Assembly: GCA_964509335.1 (NCBI GenBank)
Contig: CAZDXB010000017.1
Coordinates: 1 to 64,000 of the forward strand
DNA from: CAZDXB01 sp964509335
Lineage (GTDB): Bacteria > Bacteroidota > Ignavibacteria > Kapaibacteriales > UBA2268
DNA length: 64,000 nucleotides
Direction: 5' to 3'
How positions within the stretch are numbered: position 1 is the first letter of the stretch; each line of letters opens with the position of its first letter. This document shows, one piece after another, positions 61,341 to 64,000 of the stretch. Made by a program: the position numbers and the translations under genes. Below the pieces are notes generated by a model. It made no database searches and was not told where the DNA came from. It saw only the letters and a list, made by a program, of their open reading frames with translations.

Positions 61341-62252
61341 ATGAAAAAGCTTATTTTAATCGCTTTCGCGGCTATTTTGGCTCTCGCGTTGAGTTCTTGC
61401 AACGAAAGCAACAACGAAGTATTGACCGCGAACGACGCGCAATATGAAATATCCGATATTACTTTGCCAGCGCTCGACTTTTCGGCGGACGATTTAGTAG
61501 GCGGAGATTTAGAAACCGAATTCTCGTTGAGTCCAACAACCGCATATAACAAAAAAGGCGAATCGACTCAATGCGGCGGTAAAAAGAAAAGAGGGAAAGG
61601 AAAAGACGACGGCGGCGACGATGACGACTGCGATGGCGACGATGGTGATGACGGCGATGACGGCGACGGCTGTATAGGCGACGGCGACGGGGATTGCGAA
61701 CATCCTATCGGAGACAACCATAGAAAAGGATGCAAAAACGGTATCAATCCTCTCGGAAAGGTTCTCAATAAAATTGATTTAACGAAGGACCAGAGAAAAG
61801 CTATTCACGATTTGAGGCATGAATACAGAGATTGCCTAAAAGACGCGAAAAGACAAGTTCAGAACAGAAAAAGGCAGCAATTGAAAGAAGCAAACCAAGA
61901 ACGCCGCGAGATTTGCGAAAAATATAAAAACGGCGAAATAACCAAACAAGAAGCTAATCAACTATTAGAACAACTGAGAGAAAGAACAAGAGAGCGCTTT
62001 AAAGGCTTTTGCGTTCCGCCGGAAGTTTACGAATGCGTTTGCGCTTTTCTTAACGGTATAGTAGAAATTTTAGGAGGCGATAGCCTCGAGCCGGGACCGG
62101 GCTTGCCGGGAGACACGCCTCCGGGCGACGGCTTGACGGAGTTGAATCCCGACCAAACTTATTTTATTGAAGAGATTTCCATTCAGCATCCCGAATTTGC
62201 CGATTGCTTTGATTTAGGCGGAGGCGGCGGACCGCCGGTAGTTGTCGATTAA
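61341..62252 (+). CDS. Lipoprotein with Asp/Gly-rich linker and Spy/CpxP-like helical domain
   Basis: I start at ATG 61341 with GAGGGTG upstream; a GTG two codons earlier is less likely. The 303-residue protein has a signal and a lipobox-like cysteine (LALALSSC). Residues ~80-115 are almost only Asp and Gly with a few Cys, a likely calcium-binding or flexible linker. Residues ~140-225 are a helix pair with LTKDQRKAIHDLRHEYRDCL and ITKQEANQLLEQL, resembling the LTxxQ pattern of Spy/CpxP periplasmic chaperones. The end is Gly/Pro-rich. Exact role unknown. Confidence 0.7.
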   Translation: MKKLILIAFAAILALALSSCNESNNEVLTANDAQYEISDITLPALDFSADDLVGGDLETEFSLSPTTAYNKKGESTQCGGKKKRGKGKDDGGDDDDCDGDDGDDGDDGDGCIGDGDGDCEHPIGDNHRKGCKNGINPLGKVLNKIDLTKDQRKAIHDLRHEYRDCLKDAKRQVQNRKRQQLKEANQERREICEKYKNGEITKQEANQLLEQLRERTRERFKGFCVPPEVYECVCAFLNGIVEILGGDSLEPGPGLPGDTPPGDGLTELNPDQTYFIEEISIQHPEFADCFDLGGGGGPPVVVD

Positions 62253-62289
62253 ACTCGCGCTATTATTCGTATGGATAGAAGATTTTGCA

Positions 62290-62315
62290 TAGGGGTAGAA
62301 GATTTTCTACCCCTA
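62290..62315. terminator. TAGGGGTAGAA-GATT-TTCTACCCCTA bidirectional hairpin
   Basis: A perfect 11-bp stem with GATT loop between two converging genes. It shares only the GAAGATTTTC core and the TAGGGG end with 36787-36812; the middle pairs have changed together (GCTGAA to GTAGAA and the complement), which keeps the stem. It is probably a bidirectional terminator. Confidence 0.75.
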
Positions 62316-62322
62316 CATTTAA

Positions 62323-64000
62323 CTAAATTTTCACTACTTTTTTTACGGTTTTCTTATCAGGGGAAAATTTATCCGTTATAAATAATAGGTATATTCCAGA
62401 CGCAAAATTGCTTGCGGGAATCTTCAAGTAAGAATCCGATATACCTTGTTTCTCCCAAACTACTTTTCCGAATATATCCCTTAATTGAACGTTATATTGC
62501 CGGCAATAGACGTTTTTCACTATTAAGTATTCGTCGAAAGGGTTGGGGTAACACTTAAGCTCGGCAAAGTCATTACTTCCGACTGACGATTCAACGTCAA
62601 TCAAAGTTTTGAAAACCGTTAAAGAATGGGGCGGGAATTCGTATCCGCCGTTAAAATTTATATTTGAACTATCGATAGTAATTTTATCGGGATTCGACGG
62701 CGTATTAGCGTCGAGGTAAGACTCGCTCCATATCTGGAATACCTGAAATTGGGAGGAATCTTTTAGTTCGGGAACGTTCAATTCCGTTTTTATAGATTTT
62801 GAATGATGTCTGTTCACGACGGAAATATAAAGCGTATCGTTCGTTTTTGAGCCGACGACGTCCAGCCATTGAAGGTCGTAAGGGGCGCTATGATAACCGT
62901 CGTCGGAAAAACGAGGGCAATTAATTTCGGTATTAAGGACCATATTTCCCGTATTGTGTCTTAAAAGTTTTAGGGCGTGATAATCGGGAGTTCCGTAGAA
63001 TATTCTTTCGCCGTTTTTGGGGTTAAAACCGCCTCTTATTAAACCCATCCCAATTGTTCTTTCAGCGAAAGAAAAGGACTCTGGCGCTTTAATAAAAAGA
63101 TGTATTTGCAAAGCGTTGAACAATCCGCTTTCTAAACTCGCTCCTCTTCTATTTGTATCGAGCAGCCAATCGTCCCAAGTTCCGTAGTGCGACCACCACT
63201 CCGTGCAAGCCTGAACCATATTAGGGAGATAGTCGTTGTTTTTAAGCAGACGGTGGATTTTAGATACGTCTTGTTCGAAACTTGAGCCGACCATGAACAT
63301 ATATTTATTCAAATCGCCTTCTATCTTGTTCATATTCCCATTGCACATATGCCATCCGTAAACTTGACAGTTAGTATCGACGACGTCCATTACGGTATTG
63401 AAATATTCTTCTTCGTCGCCCCAAATGTTTCCGTTAATAATAGCTTTTAGTTGAGATTCGTAGCAAATCATTCCCCAATAGAAATTCAAATATCTGTGCG
63501 CCATCCATTCGGGGAAGCGCCATTGTTCGTTGCCTAATTCCCAATATTTTACGCCGTATGGTTCCGGATGTCCGTTTTCGGCTCTCATTCTGCCGTGTTT
63601 CGTATAAGAAGGCCTATTGCAATAAGACAGCCAGTTCATCGCGTCGTCAATATTTCCGTATTCTAAATTTATCGTTAAGTGAGGTTCGATATTAAGCGAT
63701 TCGCAAAATTCAATAAATTCGTCCGTTCCAAAATCGAGTCTTTGAGATATTCGGCGGTAAGTAACGTTCGGAGATTTTCTTTTATCGATTGAGCCGACCC
63801 CTCCTAACCAGTCGTTTTGCGGCAGGTCCGCGAAAGAGCCTCCTGGGTATCGGATAATTCCCGGCGCCCAGTTTTTAAACAAATCATAATACTCCTTTCG
63901 TATGCCTCCTTCGTTATTCTGCGGCATTAGCGAAGCCTCGTCGATTTCTAATTCGCCTTTCCCGCTAAAACTTATCAAAACATCGACAGAATATACCCCC
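62323..64000 (-). CDS. GH51-like alpha-L-arabinofuranosidase with T9SS domain, N-terminus cut by window edge
   Basis: The frame is open to the window end, so the start lies beyond; about 558 residues are visible. PGIIRYPGGSFAD, the acid/base motif YWELGNEQW and a likely nucleophile in ACTEWWSHYGTW fit the clan GH-A pattern of GH51 arabinofuranosidases. A C-terminal beta domain (VVNRHHSKSIKTELNV) follows. The end is a sorting domain (CYPNPFDEYLIVKN, FASGIYLLFITD). It probably cleaves arabinose side chains or related sugars outside the cell; substrate is inferred from family only. Confidence 0.78.
   Translation of the reverse strand, partial: GVYSVDVLISFSGKGELEIDEASLMPQNNEGGIRKEYYDLFKNWAPGIIRYPGGSFADLPQNDWLGGVGSIDKRKSPNVTYRRISQRLDFGTDEFIEFCESLNIEPHLTINLEYGNIDDAMNWLSYCNRPSYTKHGRMRAENGHPEPYGVKYWELGNEQWRFPEWMAHRYLNFYWGMICYESQLKAIINGNIWGDEEEYFNTVMDVVDTNCQVYGWHMCNGNMNKIEGDLNKYMFMVGSSFEQDVSKIHRLLKNNDYLPNMVQACTEWWSHYGTWDDWLLDTNRRGASLESGLFNALQIHLFIKAPESFSFAERTIGMGLIRGGFNPKNGERIFYGTPDYHALKLLRHNTGNMVLNTEINCPRFSDDGYHSAPYDLQWLDVVGSKTNDTLYISVVNRHHSKSIKTELNVPELKDSSQFQVFQIWSESYLDANTPSNPDKITIDSSNINFNGGYEFPPHSLTVFKTLIDVESSVGSNDFAELKCYPNPFDEYLIVKNVYCRQYNVQLRDIFGKVVWEKQGISDSYLKIPASNFASGIYLLFITDKFSPDKKTVKKVVKI

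Noticed and set aside
61509..61768. Minus-strand ORFs opposite the Asp/Gly-rich stretch
   Set aside because: They are low-complexity shadows of the repetitive Asp/Gly codons; the plus-strand gene has a signal peptide and a ribosome site.

Overview
The window looks like draft or metagenome-assembled sequence from a Bacteroidota/Chlorobi-type (FCB group) bacterium, most like the Ignavibacteria/Kapabacteria branch. The exact lineage is inference. The main pointers are nine secreted proteins ending in a type IX secretion (T9SS) Por-type C-terminal sorting domain, together with motB/fliW/csrA flagellar-type genes, a sigma-54 gene, nuoAB and a hemCBL cluster. Composition is roughly 40% GC by eye. 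A 100-N scaffold gap sits at 30394-30493, and genes are cut at both window edges.

Layout. 1-2574: a partial cysteine-rich gene and a T9SS propeller protein. 2575-3991: a 1.4 kb convergent intergenic region full of palindromes, including three nested hairpin elements with a shared core. 3992-11479: a U32 tRNA-hydroxylation type protein, a large T9SS propeller protein, then motB-like, fliW, csrA and a response regulator. 11531-20751: housekeeping block with haem synthesis (hemC, hemB, hemL), an HD hydrolase, a biotin-dependent propionyl-CoA-type carboxylase in three subunits, and nuoA-nuoB. 20871-23960 (minus): a secreted TolB-like protein, an Hpt protein, RNase P RNA, a zinc-ribbon coiled-coil protein and a Nif3-like protein. 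24121-30393: an outer-membrane barrel, gpsA, plsY, an rRNA/tRNA methyltransferase, a sugar epimerase, a sodium symporter and a truncated pgsA. 30494-38088: a T9SS sialidase-like protein, a cysteine-cluster protein, rpoN, a DHOD-like flavoprotein and an MFS transporter.

Accessory part. At 38163-39828 lies a DarT-DarG DNA ADP-ribosylation toxin-antitoxin pair. It is bracketed by a 57-bp direct repeat (56/57 identical) made of the 3' end of the neighbouring MFS gene. The downstream copy is a gene remnant with its own stop codon, so the pair looks inserted. From 39956 come a 14-repeat T9SS propeller protein, a membrane glycosyltransferase, manC and a UvrD/PcrA helicase. At 47732-51212 three secreted-protein genes (two paralogues around a matrixin-like protein without its zinc site) lie between perfect 36-bp direct repeats. 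The rest (51903-64000) holds an Omp28/thioredoxin-like T9SS protein, a cupin, tyrS, smpB, two small hypothetical proteins, a LamG T9SS protein, an Asp-rich lipoprotein and a partial GH51-like arabinofuranosidase with a sorting domain.

A window-wide signal is near-absence of GATC: I found 11 sites where about 230-240 would be expected. There are none between 14708 and 48634, and the two sites at 48635 and 50988 fall inside the 36-bp-repeat-bracketed module. This fits a foreign origin for that module. All counts were made by eye.
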